A DNA stretch of 64,000 bases from Alphaproteobacteria bacterium (GCA_030680745.1 JAUXUR010000059.1:27438-91437); one strand, 5' to 3'. Shown: positions 27,038 through 36,681, counted from the first letter of the stretch. Made by a program: numbers and translations. Notes: generated by a model not told the origin, from the letters alone.

Positions 27038-28660
27038 TTATTTTACAATATCCAAGTCTTTTGAATAAAATATATCCAAAAGATTTGACCCACCAATGCC
27101 ATAGCCTTTAACCCAAGGTTTAACAAGTCTAGCTGTAACGCGATTATAAATGGGAATCAGTGGGGCATCTTCAAGCAATATTTTTTCAGCCTGACCAAAT
27201 ATTTCGGCACGTTTTTCTAAATCAACGCTCATGGAGGCTTGTTCTAAAAGAGCGTCATATTGAGGTGAATTATAACCAGTGTGATTAACACCTGAATCCG
27301 ATTTAAAAATTTCTAAAAAAGTAAGAGGGTCATTATAATCGCCAGCCCAACCGCTACGATACATTTCAATGTTTTTGCCCTCTGATCGTTCTTGTAAGAA
27401 GACTTTCCATTCTAAATTACGCAAAGTGACTTCGATGCCTGGGAAAGCATGTTTCCACATATCGATGATTGCCAAGGCAACTTTTTTATGATTTTCGTCT
27501 GTATTATACGAAAATTCGAATTTGAGGGGATTTTTAAGATTGTACCCTGCTTTTTCATAAAGTTCTTTAGCGCGTTTAAGACGATCTTCCGTGCTGAGCG
27601 CTTGAAAAGAAAGGGATGCGGGTTTTGCGTTTGCGGTCATGGGTGGCACAAAACCATAGGCTGGAATTTCGCCAGCAAGTGTAATGTGATTTACAATTTT
27701 TTCACGATCAATAACCATAGATAAAGCTTCACGAAGATCTTTATTTGTACCTAATGGCGACTTTCTCAGGTTAATCCCATAATAATAATTGCTTAAATAA
27801 GGATGTATTTTAAGATCTTTGACAAGATCTTTGTCACGTTTGATAAATTGTATTTTTTCAGCTTGAACTTCATAAGTTAAATCAAGCTGCCCTGCACGAT
27901 AATTTTTAAGTGTTGTATTTTGTTCTTCCGTTGTAAAATATTGTACTTTATCCAATTTTACATTCGTTTGATCCCAATAATGAGGATTTTTACTGAGCAT
28001 AATGTAATCTTGGGGGCGCCATTCGGTGAGCATAAAAGCACCATTAGACACCATTTTACCAGGTTTTGTAACCTCATTTTTATATTGTTCTAAGGCACCC
28101 TTGTGGAAAGGAAAGAAGGAATAATGTAATAAAGAATTTAAGAAATAACCTGTTGGTGCTTTAAGGGTGACTTGAAGTGTTTGGGCGTCAAGTGCTTTTA
28201 CACCTAAGGCATTTAGATCTTTATTTTCGCCTTTTGAAATTTCATGTGCATTAAGAACAGGATTAAGTATAAAAGCATAAGTAGACGCGGTTTTGGGGTC
28301 AAGCAAATGTTGCCAAGCAAATACAAAATCATGAGCCGTAACAGGATCGCCATTCGACCAATTCCCGCGAATATCATGGAAGGTATAAATTTTACCTGTT
28401 TCGTCAATTTCCCATCTTTGTGCAGCGCCTGGAATAATTTTGCCATTTTGATCGCAGTTTACAAGGCCTTCATAAAGATCACGTAAAAGCATATTGGAAG
28501 GGACGTCTGACGCACGTGCTATATAAAGAGATTGTGGCTCTGTACTATTACTGCGTCTTAAAATTTTTTCATTTTTAATGTCAGGATTAGCATTTAATGT
28601 GGTTGTAAAGTCAACGAAGGTTAAAAAACAAATTAAGCTTATTGCAAGTTTTTTGAGCAT
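27038..28660 (-). CDS. Peptide ABC transporter substrate-binding protein (OppA-like)
   Basis: 540 residues with a signal peptide, then the solute-binding family 5 pattern: EPQSLYIARASDVPSNMLLRDLYEGLVN, VTAHDFVFAWQHLLDP, and NLRKSPLGTNKDLREALSMVIDR. OppA-type proteins bind oligopeptides in the periplasm. No permease or ATPase genes adjoin it, so it is an orphan here and must use a transporter encoded elsewhere or serve another role such as murein-peptide recovery. Confidence 0.88.
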   Translation of the reverse strand: MLKKLAISLICFLTFVDFTTTLNANPDIKNEKILRRSNSTEPQSLYIARASDVPSNMLLRDLYEGLVNCDQNGKIIPGAAQRWEIDETGKIYTFHDIRGNWSNGDPVTAHDFVFAWQHLLDPKTASTYAFILNPVLNAHEISKGENKDLNALGVKALDAQTLQVTLKAPTGYFLNSLLHYSFFPFHKGALEQYKNEVTKPGKMVSNGAFMLTEWRPQDYIMLSKNPHYWDQTNVKLDKVQYFTTEEQNTTLKNYRAGQLDLTYEVQAEKIQFIKRDKDLVKDLKIHPYLSNYYYGINLRKSPLGTNKDLREALSMVIDREKIVNHITLAGEIPAYGFVPPMTANAKPASLSFQALSTEDRLKRAKELYEKAGYNLKNPLKFEFSYNTDENHKKVALAIIDMWKHAFPGIEVTLRNLEWKVFLQERSEGKNIEMYRSGWAGDYNDPLTFLEIFKSDSGVNHTGYNSPQYDALLEQASMSVDLEKRAEIFGQAEKILLEDAPLIPIYNRVTARLVKPWVKGYGIGGSNLLDIFYSKDLDIVK

Positions 28661-28733
28661 ATTATATTCCGATCTAGAGTGTTCTATAACATTAAATCAT
28701 AGCAAGTTTGCATTCTTCTGCAAGCAAAAACTG

Positions 28734-30812
28734 TTATTTTAGGAAAGAATGACTATTTTTTTCGAGACGATTCTTGCTATAAGGAGATGTTAATTTATAA
28801 AGACGGTTCGAAACATAAACACGTTGTCCACCATCTTTACTTAAGGGGCGAAGATTATAATCGAATTCTTGACGTGTTGATCCGCCCAATATCCATTCAA
28901 GCGGTATTTTGATCCAAAGTCCTTTATCGAACCTTGTTTCATCATATTTTTTGCGATTGATATTAGTTAAAGTTCCAAAAACACCGATTTCAACACCCGT
29001 TTTAAAACGTTTAGCAATTTCTAGCGTCCCACCCCAATCTTTGGCGAGATAGCGCCCTAAATGAAGGTGCGTTTCGATATCCCAAAAAGGTAAATCTGTA
29101 TAAAAACTTGCATGTCCATTTGTTACATTATATTTTTGAAATTCAAAACGTTGGTTAAATGTACGTTGCCATACATGATTCATTTCTATCCCAAAGGCAA
29201 AATTACGATCATAGGGTCTATAAAGGAATTCTTGACTTATGCCCCCAAACATTTGCTCAAAATAACCAATGGATGTGCGTGCAAATAAAGAAGAATTAAG
29301 TTGAAATAATTTATCAAATTGAAGATGTGTTAAATTTTGACGACCATGTTTCACGTAACTTTTTATATCGCTGCGTACGCGATGTCCCTGATGAGGTGAT
29401 TCAATTTTAAGATTATCCAGATCATTTAACAGCGTTATACCAATTTCAGCGGCCCCTAAAAAACCATAACCAAATTCAATCTGCGTGCCAATACCAGCAC
29501 CAATATCAAGTCTTATAGGTTTGTTTTGATCAAAAAGGCTTTGTCTGATTTTGGGTAAAATGTATGGACTAAAAATCGGATATAGATTTCGATTTTTGAT
29601 AAGATTTGTGGGCAGTTCTGAAGGCACATCACTTGGAAAAAGATGTGGCCATATTTCTTCGATTGAAGATTGACCTTGTACTACTTTTTCAAGTGCTTCT
29701 CTTTTTACAATGATTTTTTGAAGATGCAGATTTTTGTCGCTTTGGATGAGTTCAAAAAAATGAATGCGGTTGGGGGCTATTTGTGTAAGCGTGCGTGCAA
29801 GACGTCCTAATGCTTGAGTTTGAAGTCGATATAAAGTGTTTTCAAAAACAACAGTAATTTTTGAATTGCCTAAATAAAGAGATTCAATTTTGAATCCTTT
29901 TTGAGTTAAAAAAGCGATTATTTGTTGTGCATTTATTTCCTCTTTTTGTATTAGAGGGTTATTGTTGAAGGTTTCAGATCTTGCTTTGATCATGGGAGGT
30001 GGGGTTGGACGCGTTAAAGTGGGTAGGTTTTTATTCACATTAGTTAGCAATGAAAGACCTGCCATCCATTGATGACCATTTTCAAAGCCTGTGGATAATT
30101 GAAGCCAGGAAAAGGGTTGATAGGAAAGACCAATATTCACAGGTAATTTATGCGCGTATCGTGCTAGTTTTTTTGAAATATTGTGATCGCCAATAGCTTC
30201 AATTTTTAAGTTTAAGCCTTTGATGGGTGTTGCATATTCAATGCCTGCAAAAGGAATAATATGCGTATGCCGTTTTAGATTTTTTTGAAATATTTCGGGT
30301 GGATTGTAGGTACGTATAAATTTATGGGGATTTTTATAAAGATTATGTAATCCATAATGCCCCCAGATAAAACCCAAAGTGAAGTCCAAATCGTAATAAC
30401 GTTTTGAAAGGGCTCCATAAAAACCTCTTAATTGAGGCGTGCCTAATCCATCAATAAAGCCCAAAGATGTTTCAGGGATAAAGGCTGATTCTTTGAAGAA
30501 ACGTATTTTAGCGTCTAAATTACGATTATTGTCGTGTTTTTTGATTTTCCATAAATCTTGCGTGTTTGTATAATGAATGCTGCTTTGAAGCCAAGAAAAA
30601 GGCTGAATCATGAGATAGGATATAAAATTGGGATAAGCATAATTGCCACCCATCGAAACTACACCTTCTTCATGCATCCGTGCATTAGGGAGTTCAATAA
30701 GGCCTGTTTGTCCATTTCTGGACAAAGAAGGGGTGAATTCACCTTGATATGCAATAAGTGAAAAGGGCATAAGATTTATTAGCAATGAGATTGATAAGCG
30801 TATTTTTTTCAT
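28734..30812 (-). CDS. YjbH-like outer-membrane/exopolysaccharide protein
   Basis: 692 residues with a signal peptide ending near LIA. The opening GQTGLIELPNARMHEEGVVSMG, then PFSWLQSSIHYTNT, DAKIRFFKES and LGFIDGLGTPQLRGFYGALSKR, is the YjbH pattern. The C-terminal half is rich in aromatic beta-strands as in an outer-membrane barrel. In enterobacteria YjbH acts with YjbEFG in making an extracellular polysaccharide; here the partner genes are not adjacent, so the role is inferred from the family. Confidence 0.78.
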   Translation of the reverse strand: MKKIRLSISLLINLMPFSLIAYQGEFTPSLSRNGQTGLIELPNARMHEEGVVSMGGNYAYPNFISYLMIQPFSWLQSSIHYTNTQDLWKIKKHDNNRNLDAKIRFFKESAFIPETSLGFIDGLGTPQLRGFYGALSKRYYDLDFTLGFIWGHYGLHNLYKNPHKFIRTYNPPEIFQKNLKRHTHIIPFAGIEYATPIKGLNLKIEAIGDHNISKKLARYAHKLPVNIGLSYQPFSWLQLSTGFENGHQWMAGLSLLTNVNKNLPTLTRPTPPPMIKARSETFNNNPLIQKEEINAQQIIAFLTQKGFKIESLYLGNSKITVVFENTLYRLQTQALGRLARTLTQIAPNRIHFFELIQSDKNLHLQKIIVKREALEKVVQGQSSIEEIWPHLFPSDVPSELPTNLIKNRNLYPIFSPYILPKIRQSLFDQNKPIRLDIGAGIGTQIEFGYGFLGAAEIGITLLNDLDNLKIESPHQGHRVRSDIKSYVKHGRQNLTHLQFDKLFQLNSSLFARTSIGYFEQMFGGISQEFLYRPYDRNFAFGIEMNHVWQRTFNQRFEFQKYNVTNGHASFYTDLPFWDIETHLHLGRYLAKDWGGTLEIAKRFKTGVEIGVFGTLTNINRKKYDETRFDKGLWIKIPLEWILGGSTRQEFDYNLRPLSKDGGQRVYVSNRLYKLTSPYSKNRLEKNSHSFLK

Positions 30813-30907
30813 TGATGTGTTTGTTTTGCAATGATTTAGTTTAGAGTCACACTAGAGTAAGTTCTGCGAAGTTACAAGATGGATTTTATAAATGTGAACA
30901 CGCGTTT

Positions 30908-30933
30908 AAAGCCCCCATATTGGTGGGGGCTTT
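30908..30933 (-). terminator. Terminator of the ankyrin-like gene
   Basis: AAAGCCCCCA, loop TATTGG, TGGGGGCTTT: a GC-rich 10-bp stem 8 bases beyond the stop at 30941 on the minus strand. Confidence 0.85.
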
Positions 30934-30940
30934 GTTTTAA

Positions 30941-31846
30941 TTAAAGTCGACTGCGTGATTTAAATGGATTCTCACCCCATTCATTTTTTAGTACGTCTGA
31001 TGATGCTTCATATCCAATCTGGATTAACTTAAGCGTTTCTTCGTTTAATTTGTTAAAACCACGATAAAGGCCGCATGCAAATATTGTTTTAAAATACTCG
31101 GAATCAGGATTTGTAAAATCCTCTTCGGAAAAAAATCTATATTCCATTTCAGCGTTAGCACCGTTAAGGAGTGCGATGAGAAGCAATTTTTTTCTCTCTA
31201 TAACTGGATATTGAGGTAAATCTTTATCATTTATATACATAAATTGTTCTTTTAACATAGGAACTGCTTTGTTAAAATTAATATTTTTTTGTGCTAATAA
31301 TTCTATAATGCTGTAACGTTGGAAGTGATCCCAATTGTAGCATCCAAAATGTGCTGGATTGAGTGCTGCATGTGCTAATGTATTGTTTTCATCGAATCCT
31401 GCATTCCAAAATTTTTCAGATTTAATCGGTATCATGACTTTTAAAAATTTTTTTGTGCGTCTTAAATCTCCATGTGCTATCGATAGAATAAGTGGGTTAA
31501 CATTAAATTTGTCATTTTCTAATTGATAAAAATCATTTGGTATATCTTTTTTACCGCGATGATATTTGCTTGAAATGGGTGTTGAAATAATACTTAATTT
31601 TTCTTTATCAGTTTCTTCTTTGACAATTAATCTTTGTTCTTCAGTAATATTTTCTTTTTTTATTTCATTAATGAGCTTTCGTTCTACGTCATCGAAGGCT
31701 TGTTCAGTTAATGTCAAAATTGTTTCAATGATCATATTTTTTTCATGCTTTGCGTGACTATTTGTGATTGTGCTGAAAAATAAGAACATGCCTAAAAATG
31801 ATGTAATTAGCTTTGAGGTGAGCGTGGGTCTAAACTTATTTTTCAT
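30941..31846 (-). CDS. Secreted protein with degenerate ankyrin-like repeats, paralogue 1
   Basis: 301 residues, AAGGA before the ATG, signal peptide ending near SHA. After a charged helical segment come ankyrin-like units: NPLILSIAHGDLRRTKKFLKVM, then a unit around NTLAHAALNPAHFG, and SIIELLAQKNINFN. The neighbour at 32159 shares this order (ALALAIGNGDIRRVTKFLEII, AIVQLLINKKIHFN). Ankyrin repeats bind proteins and are common in host-directed proteins of intracellular bacteria. Repeats are weak, so the fold is inferred. Confidence 0.65.
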   Translation of the reverse strand: MKNKFRPTLTSKLITSFLGMFLFFSTITNSHAKHEKNMIIETILTLTEQAFDDVERKLINEIKKENITEEQRLIVKEETDKEKLSIISTPISSKYHRGKKDIPNDFYQLENDKFNVNPLILSIAHGDLRRTKKFLKVMIPIKSEKFWNAGFDENNTLAHAALNPAHFGCYNWDHFQRYSIIELLAQKNINFNKAVPMLKEQFMYINDKDLPQYPVIERKKLLLIALLNGANAEMEYRFFSEEDFTNPDSEYFKTIFACGLYRGFNKLNEETLKLIQIGYEASSDVLKNEWGENPFKSRSRL

Positions 31847-32158
31847 TATAAAATCCTTACGATGATAGTTATTGTTATTAAATAACGCTATATTCGTATT
31901 TTTTTTAAATTTATTGCTATATGAGGAAGAAAAAATTATGGTTTGTTGCTACAAGGCATCAAAAATGTAGTATTTTTTTTTATCAATCTACGGGATAATT
32001 TTTCTTTTCATGCTAAAAACTTGCCTGCACACTTTTGTTTTCCTGAACTCGTTGCTACGCTTCTCGCTTGTTCAGGGAAACGGCTGGATATTTGCAGGTT
32101 TTAGCAAAGGTTGTTTTTTGTCCCGTAGATTGAGTTTTTATAAAGTATTGTTGATATT
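31847..32158. other. Gap between ankyrin-like paralogues holding a palindromic element
   Basis: No gene. The right-hand half (31983-32133) is a layered palindrome described separately; the left part is AT-rich upstream sequence of the gene starting at 31846. Confidence 0.6.
31983..32133. repeat. Layered palindrome with a short family A core
   Basis: Outer arms TCAATCTACGGGA (31983-31995) and TCCCGTAGATTGA (32121-32133) are perfectly complementary. Inside them GCTAAAA (32012-32018) pairs with TTTTAGC near 32098. At the centre sits a short family A form, TTTTCCTGAAC ... GTTCAGGGAAAC (about 32036-32092). Three concentric inverted repeats suggest successive insertion into palindromes. Confidence 0.75.
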
Positions 32159-32938
32159 TTAAGCAGCTTCTAAACTTGCTCTTAGTGCATTCTTAAGTTT
32201 TTCATGTCCTTCTTGGAAGGCTGCATATATTTCTGGATTTAAATTGTCATAGCCGTATATTTCGCCATATACGTGCATTATGTGAAAGCTTTTTGTTCGG
32301 GGTGCTTTAAGTCTACTATATTCAATAAAAGATGCATCATTTTGTGGATGTTGCGCATCAAAAAGTGCTGCTATTTCAGTTATTTTTTGTTTTTGTGTTG
32401 TGTATTTTTTGTCTAAATATTGAAGCTCATTATAGGCAGTTTCTGGTGTTATATTGAAATGAATTTTTTTATTTATCAAAAGTTGGACGATAGCATAACG
32501 ATCCAATGAATTTAATTCATCGTCACTTATAAAACTTTCAGCATCTATAGCGACGTCCGCGAGTGTATATGGTTCTTGTTTATCAGAATCGGAATCATAA
32601 ACGGAAACCCATAAATTTTCATCGTTCACATTGTCGATAATTTCTAAAAATTTTGTTACACGACGTATATCGCCATTTCCAATCGCTAAAGCTAAGGCAT
32701 TAATATTGTTGTTGTTTTGTTCGAATACAAAATTAAATTTGCTTGAAATAATCTTTATTTTTTCTTCAGTTGTTGCGGCTCTATCAAAATTAGCCTCTTT
32801 CACTTGTAAAATATATTCAATAATATTATTGTTGTTGTTTTCAGCATGAATATTGAATATTGCGCTAAAAATTAGCCACATTCCTGAAAGTATAATGATC
32901 AGATTTTTATTGAGGGAAGAGAAAAGGTTTTTTTTCAT
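32159..32938 (-). CDS. Secreted protein with degenerate ankyrin-like repeats, paralogue 2
   Basis: 259 residues from ATG at 32938 (AAGGAG upstream; an in-frame GTG nine codons earlier is not needed). Signal peptide ends near NIHA, followed by an Asn run. Matches paralogue 1 in layout: INALALAIGNGDIRRVTKFLEII, YTLADVAIDAES, YAIVQLLINKKIHFN. Probably arose by duplication, with the palindrome at 31983-32133 now lying between the two genes. Likely a secreted protein-binding protein; target unknown. Confidence 0.65.
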   Translation of the reverse strand: MKKNLFSSLNKNLIIILSGMWLIFSAIFNIHAENNNNNIIEYILQVKEANFDRAATTEEKIKIISSKFNFVFEQNNNNINALALAIGNGDIRRVTKFLEIIDNVNDENLWVSVYDSDSDKQEPYTLADVAIDAESFISDDELNSLDRYAIVQLLINKKIHFNITPETAYNELQYLDKKYTTQKQKITEIAALFDAQHPQNDASFIEYSRLKAPRTKSFHIMHVYGEIYGYDNLNPEIYAAFQEGHEKLKNALRASLEAA

Positions 32939-33050
32939 CGTAAAACTCCTTATTGCGACACACAATAATTTATTATCCTCTTTTTATTTTTTTTGTACAA
33001 ATGATAAATTTTTCATTTTTTTAGGTAATTTGCGATTGAGGTGTATATTG

Positions 33051-33587
33051 TTATTCTTTAAAATAATCCAAATATTGTTGTGCTAAATTTTGATAATGTT
33101 TGGCGGAATGTGAAATATGTAAGGATTCAGCTTCGGTTAAAAAACGCATGAATTTTGCGGGGCTGCCAGCCCATAATTCACCTTTAGGAATGCGTTTGCC
33201 GGGCGTTACAAGTGCTCCTGCTGCAATCATGGCACCTTTTTCAACATAGACTTTATCGAGTAGAGTTGCACCCATTCCAATGAAACACTCATCTTCCAAT
33301 GTGCAATCATGCAAAAGCGCTGCGTGTCCTATGGTTACGTTTTGACCAATATGAGTGCCGAGTCCACCCGTGGTTACATGAATGATTGTGCCATCTTGGA
33401 TATTGGTGCCTTCACCCACCGAAATTTCATGGACGTCGCCGCGTAAAACGCAATTGAACCATATGTTTGCATGATCACCAATAGTGACTTTACCGATGAT
33501 TTGCGCAGTAGGTGCTAAGAAAACATTTTCACCAATATTTGGATATATATTTTTGTAAGGAAGGATAAGCGCTTCATTTTTTTTCAT
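33051..33587 (-). CDS. Gamma-class carbonic anhydrase-like protein (left-handed beta-helix)
   Basis: 178 residues of hexapeptide repeats. Typical blocks are FLAPTAQIIGKVTIGDHANIWF, VLRGDVHEISVGEGTNIQDG, IIHVTT, TIGHAALLHDCTLEDECFIGMGA and a C-terminal WAGSPAKFMR. The three zinc-binding His of the gamma-carbonic anhydrase family are in the expected segments (HVT, GHAALLH). Such proteins hydrate CO2 or act as trimeric scaffolds; many family members have no measured activity. Confidence 0.9.
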   Translation of the reverse strand: MKKNEALILPYKNIYPNIGENVFLAPTAQIIGKVTIGDHANIWFNCVLRGDVHEISVGEGTNIQDGTIIHVTTGGLGTHIGQNVTIGHAALLHDCTLEDECFIGMGATLLDKVYVEKGAMIAAGALVTPGKRIPKGELWAGSPAKFMRFLTEAESLHISHSAKHYQNLAQQYLDYFKE

Positions 33588-33605
33588 TTATTGTCTTTCG
33601 TAATG

Positions 33606-33801
33606 ATGTATTTAAATTTGACATGATCTGCGATCATGCATTTTAATCTGGACCCTGGATCTATAGTTGTTTAACTTCATAAGGATACATCGTCATTCCT
33701 TGCTCACGTATGAAGAATACGCATCGCGCGTCATTTCTTGTCTGCTTATAAAGTTAAACAACTATACGTATGAAGTTGCGCTTCAACTTGTCCAGGGAAA
33801 C
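33606..33801. repeat. Family A element, copy 3, interrupted by a family C element
   Basis: Left part has ACATGATCTGCGATCATGCATTTTAATCTGGACCCTGGATC in pieces matching family A, including the GATC hairpin; right part ATGAAGTTGCGCTTCAACTTGTCCAGGGAAAC. Between them, at the ATC|TATAG junction, lies an independent element (33662-33766). The outer left end of family A is missing. Confidence 0.7.
33662..33766. repeat. Family C element, copy 1 (nested in family A)
   Basis: Left arm TATAGTTGTTTAACTT (33662-33677) is perfectly complementary to AAGTTAAACAACTATA (33751-33766); with the next six bases the arms pair over 22 positions with one mismatch. The core has GGATACATCGTC, a CTCACGTATGAAGAATAC block and CATTTCTTGTCTGCTT, shared with copies at 41727-41835 and 62793-62898, whose arms have different sequences. 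Confidence 0.8.
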
Positions 33802-33837
33802 AAGAGTGTTTGTTTATCTAATTAGTGCATTCATTCT

Positions 33838-33962
33838 TAAATGAAACTCGCTGCTGTGAGACGAGTGATAGAAGGTTCGGCACGGAAGACCGGAGTGTAT
33901 CCTTATATACATGAGGATCTGAGTACCGAAACGACGCATCAATCGACCGCAGCAGTAGAGTT
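33838..33962 (+). repeat. Family B element, copy 1 (truncated), beside the phaC 3' end
   Basis: GAAACTCGCTGCTGTGAGACG ... GGCACGGAAGACCGGAGTG ... CATCAATCGACC ... AGTAGAGTTTT matches the full copies at 35819, 47503 and 51337, but the right-hand terminal arm is missing where it meets the phaC stop codon. It is in the opposite orientation to the copy on the other side of phaC. Confidence 0.75.
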
Positions 33963-35792
33963 TTAATGTTGGAGGACATATGTCCCCGGCGCATCCATCA
34001 ACGCCGGATATCCTTTTTCAGGCGCCCCCATTCTGGGTAAATCATGTGGACCTTCAGAATGTTTATTTAACCATTCTGCAAAGGGAATCCACCAAGATCC
34101 TTCTTGAGTTGGGGTTAAGTTTTTCCAAGCTTCGGGTTCTATATATGTATGATTGTTTTTAGCCCTGACCGATAAACGATAACTTCTTTTTCGGTGTCCT
34201 GATTTTGTTATAGGCGGGCTTACAATACCTGCATTATGACCACCTGTTGTGAGTAAAAATGTAATTTCAGGAAAAGTATAAGCATGTATTTTGTAAACTG
34301 ATTTCCAGGGGGCGACATGGTCTCGTTCTGCGCCAACAACAAAAAGGGGCGTTTTTATTTGTGATAAAGTAATAGGTTTTCCGTCAGTCAAATAATTTCC
34401 TGACGCGAGCGCATTATTAAGAATGATATCACGTAAATATTCAGAATGCATTTTAAAGGGCATACGTGTTGGGTCGGCGTTCCAGGCTAAAAGATCGAAG
34501 CCCTTTTCCCTTTTGCCCATTAGATATTGGTGAATCATTTTTGACCATAATAAATCATTTGATCTTAAAAGCTGAAAGGCGCCAGCCATTTGTTTTGTGC
34601 TTAGATAGCCTTGATCCCACATGATGTCTTCAAGGTAAGTGATTTGGGATTCATCTATAAATAGTTTAAGTTCGGCCGCTTCATCAAAATCAGCTTGGGA
34701 GGCAAGTAAGGTGATTGTTTTGAATCGATGATCGTTGTCTCGTTCAAGGGTTGATGCGGCAATACTTAATAATGTGCCGCCAATACAATAACCAATGCCA
34801 TGGACGCGTTGATGTGGTACAATTGTTTCAACTGCTTTGAGCGCGTCAAGAACGCCTAATTTTCGATAATCTTCAAAACTTAAATCGCGGTCATCATGAT
34901 GCGGGTTTTTCCAGGAAATCATGAAAACGGTATAGCCTTGATCGCGTAAGAACCGAACAAGGGAATTATCTTCAGATAAATCAAGAATATAATATTTCAT
35001 AATCCAAGCGGGCACTATTAATATAGGTTCTGCCTTAACTTTTTCAGTTGTGGGTGCATATTGGATAAGTTCGATTAATTTGTTTCGATATACAATTTTG
35101 CCAGGTGTGATTGCAAGATTCAAACCAACTTTAAAATCATCTGTTTCAATAGGGGGTTTACCTGAAACCTTTCTTTCACGATCTTCTAAAAAGTTTAAAA
35201 ACCCGGTGATAAGATTGGTGCCAGCTTGGCGATACGTTTCTTCAAGAATTTCAGGGTTTGTTGCAATAAAATTAGAGGGTGCAAAAACATCCATTAATTG
35301 GCGTGCTGAAAAAGAAACAACTTCTTCATGGTGACGTGTGACGCCTCTTACATCATTAGTTGCTGCATGCATCCATTGTTGGCCGAGTAAAAAGCTTTGA
35401 TGAATCCAATTGAAAGGCCAATTTTGCCAAGATTTATCTTTGAAGCGTGTATCATTGGCTAAAGGTTTTATGCAAGGATCAGCATCTTTATTAGAAATAG
35501 AATGTAAACAATAAATGAAAAATCGATAATATTTGCGTAGGGCTTTTTCGGTAAGTTCATTTCGTTTGCCAGGGGAATTCGCTAAATGTAAGGTCCAATC
35601 AAGCCAGGCAAGGCTTAAAGAAATAGGTGAAATGCTTAACGTTGATCTTCCTTGCAAGGCATGTATATAACGATCAAGGCTACGCATTCCCAAAGCAGGG
35701 GAATTCTCTTCATGTTTATTAAAATCCTCGTCGCAAGGATAAGCACTTGGAGAAGGTTGGGGTGAAAAAAATTGTGGTGGGTTGGGTTGCAT
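33963..35792 (-). CDS. phaC: Poly(3-hydroxyalkanoate) synthase, class I
   Basis: 609 residues, the usual class I length. The lipase-like box GYCIGG carries nucleophile Cys336; Asp491 (GAERDHVAPW) and His519 (TTGGHNAG) complete the triad. PAWIMKYYILDL and SWKNP are also typical. It polymerises hydroxyacyl-CoA into storage granules. It is divergent from phaR, 263 bases away. Family B elements in opposite orientation flank it (33838-33962 and 35819-35960). Confidence 0.95.
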   Translation of the reverse strand: MQPNPPQFFSPQPSPSAYPCDEDFNKHEENSPALGMRSLDRYIHALQGRSTLSISPISLSLAWLDWTLHLANSPGKRNELTEKALRKYYRFFIYCLHSISNKDADPCIKPLANDTRFKDKSWQNWPFNWIHQSFLLGQQWMHAATNDVRGVTRHHEEVVSFSARQLMDVFAPSNFIATNPEILEETYRQAGTNLITGFLNFLEDRERKVSGKPPIETDDFKVGLNLAITPGKIVYRNKLIELIQYAPTTEKVKAEPILIVPAWIMKYYILDLSEDNSLVRFLRDQGYTVFMISWKNPHHDDRDLSFEDYRKLGVLDALKAVETIVPHQRVHGIGYCIGGTLLSIAASTLERDNDHRFKTITLLASQADFDEAAELKLFIDESQITYLEDIMWDQGYLSTKQMAGAFQLLRSNDLLWSKMIHQYLMGKREKGFDLLAWNADPTRMPFKMHSEYLRDIILNNALASGNYLTDGKPITLSQIKTPLFVVGAERDHVAPWKSVYKIHAYTFPEITFLLTTGGHNAGIVSPPITKSGHRKRSYRLSVRAKNNHTYIEPEAWKNLTPTQEGSWWIPFAEWLNKHSEGPHDLPRMGAPEKGYPALMDAPGTYVLQH

Positions 35793-35818
35793 TTTTCTTC
35801 CCTTAAAAATTCTTAATA

Positions 35819-35960
35819 GATCTCTTTTGAAACTCTACTACTGTGGTCGATTGATGTGTCGTTTCAGTACTCAGTTCCTCATGTATATAAGGATACACTT
35901 GGGTCTTCCGTGCTGAAGCTCCTATCACTCGCCTCACATTAGCGTGTTTCGAAAGAAATC
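35819..35960 (-). repeat. Family B element, copy 2 (between phaC and phaR)
   Basis: 142 bp, flanked by TA on both sides (35817-35818, 35961-35962). Terminal arms GATCTCTTTTGAAAC and GTTTCGAAAGAAATC are complementary apart from a few bases. The internal block CCTCATGTATATAAGGATACAC is shared in part with family C. It lies in the divergent promoter region of phaC and phaR; a further hairpin TAGGCAT/ATGCCTA is at 35979-36003. Confidence 0.85.
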
Positions 35961-36055
35961 TAATTCTTAACAAGAGTGTAGGCATTTTTTTTAAAGATGC
36001 CTAGTCATAAAAGAAACTTTCCTGTAATGTTGATTAAAATCAGTATGAGGAAAAT

Positions 36056-36625
36056 ATGGGTGAGGAAAAACTGGTTATCCCGGTTAAAATCAAAAAATAT
36101 ACGAATAGAAGACTTTATAACACCGCCACCAGCGCCTACATTACCCTTGATGATTTAGCTGAGATGATCAAGCTTGGCCAAGAATTTGTCGTCCATGATG
36201 CAAAATCTGGTGATGATATAACACGTCATGTTCTTACTCAAATTATTTTAGAAAAAGAAGGTGGTGCTCAAAGTCTTTTGCCCATTGCTTTTTTACGAGG
36301 CCTCATTAAATTTTATGATAATAAAAGCCATGATGCGCTTTCAAATTATCTTGATGTCACGATGCAAGCTTTTATGCAAAACCAAAACGTTGTTAAGGAT
36401 TATATGAACAATACGTTCAAAGGTATGTATAAATTCATGGATGTACATCAAATACGAAAAAAAAATCAGGATGTATTTGCTCAATTAATGACATTTTTTG
36501 GCTTGCCAAAAAAAGAGACCTTAGAAGTTGAATTACCTAATCTGGTTCAACTAAAAGAAGAAATAGATGCATTGCAGCAAAAGCTCGCGCAAATAAGTGC
36601 AATGCAAACACATAAAACTATTTGA
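36056..36625 (+). CDS. phaR: Polyhydroxyalkanoate synthesis repressor PhaR
   Basis: 189 residues. The N-terminal DNA-binding domain has the diagnostic IKKYTNRRLYNTATSAYITL, then DLAEMIKLGQEFVVHDAKSGDDITRHVLTQII, followed by the PHB-accumulation regulatory helical part. PhaR binds both DNA and nascent granules and represses phasin and sometimes its own gene. ATGAGG precedes the start. Divergent arrangement with phaC fits regulation of the storage genes. Confidence 0.93.
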   Translation: MGEEKLVIPVKIKKYTNRRLYNTATSAYITLDDLAEMIKLGQEFVVHDAKSGDDITRHVLTQIILEKEGGAQSLLPIAFLRGLIKFYDNKSHDALSNYLDVTMQAFMQNQNVVKDYMNNTFKGMYKFMDVHQIRKKNQDVFAQLMTFFGLPKKETLEVELPNLVQLKEEIDALQQKLAQISAMQTHKTI

Positions 36626-36681
36626 AATTTTTACGAATTTGGTAAAGATAATGTCATACTGAATATCTTTAGGAGGATTAC

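Larger units (their letters stand above)
33588..33962. other. Gap filled by repeats upstream of the carbonic anhydrase gene and past phaC
   Basis: No gene. Almost the whole gap is accounted for by a family A element (33606-33801) split by a family C element (33662-33766), followed by a truncated family B element that runs up to the phaC stop. Confidence 0.75.

Noticed and set aside
35803..35985. 60-codon frame between phaC and phaR
   Set aside because: It is the translation of a family B element; a similar frame appears in the copy at 51.3 kb. No ribosome-binding site.
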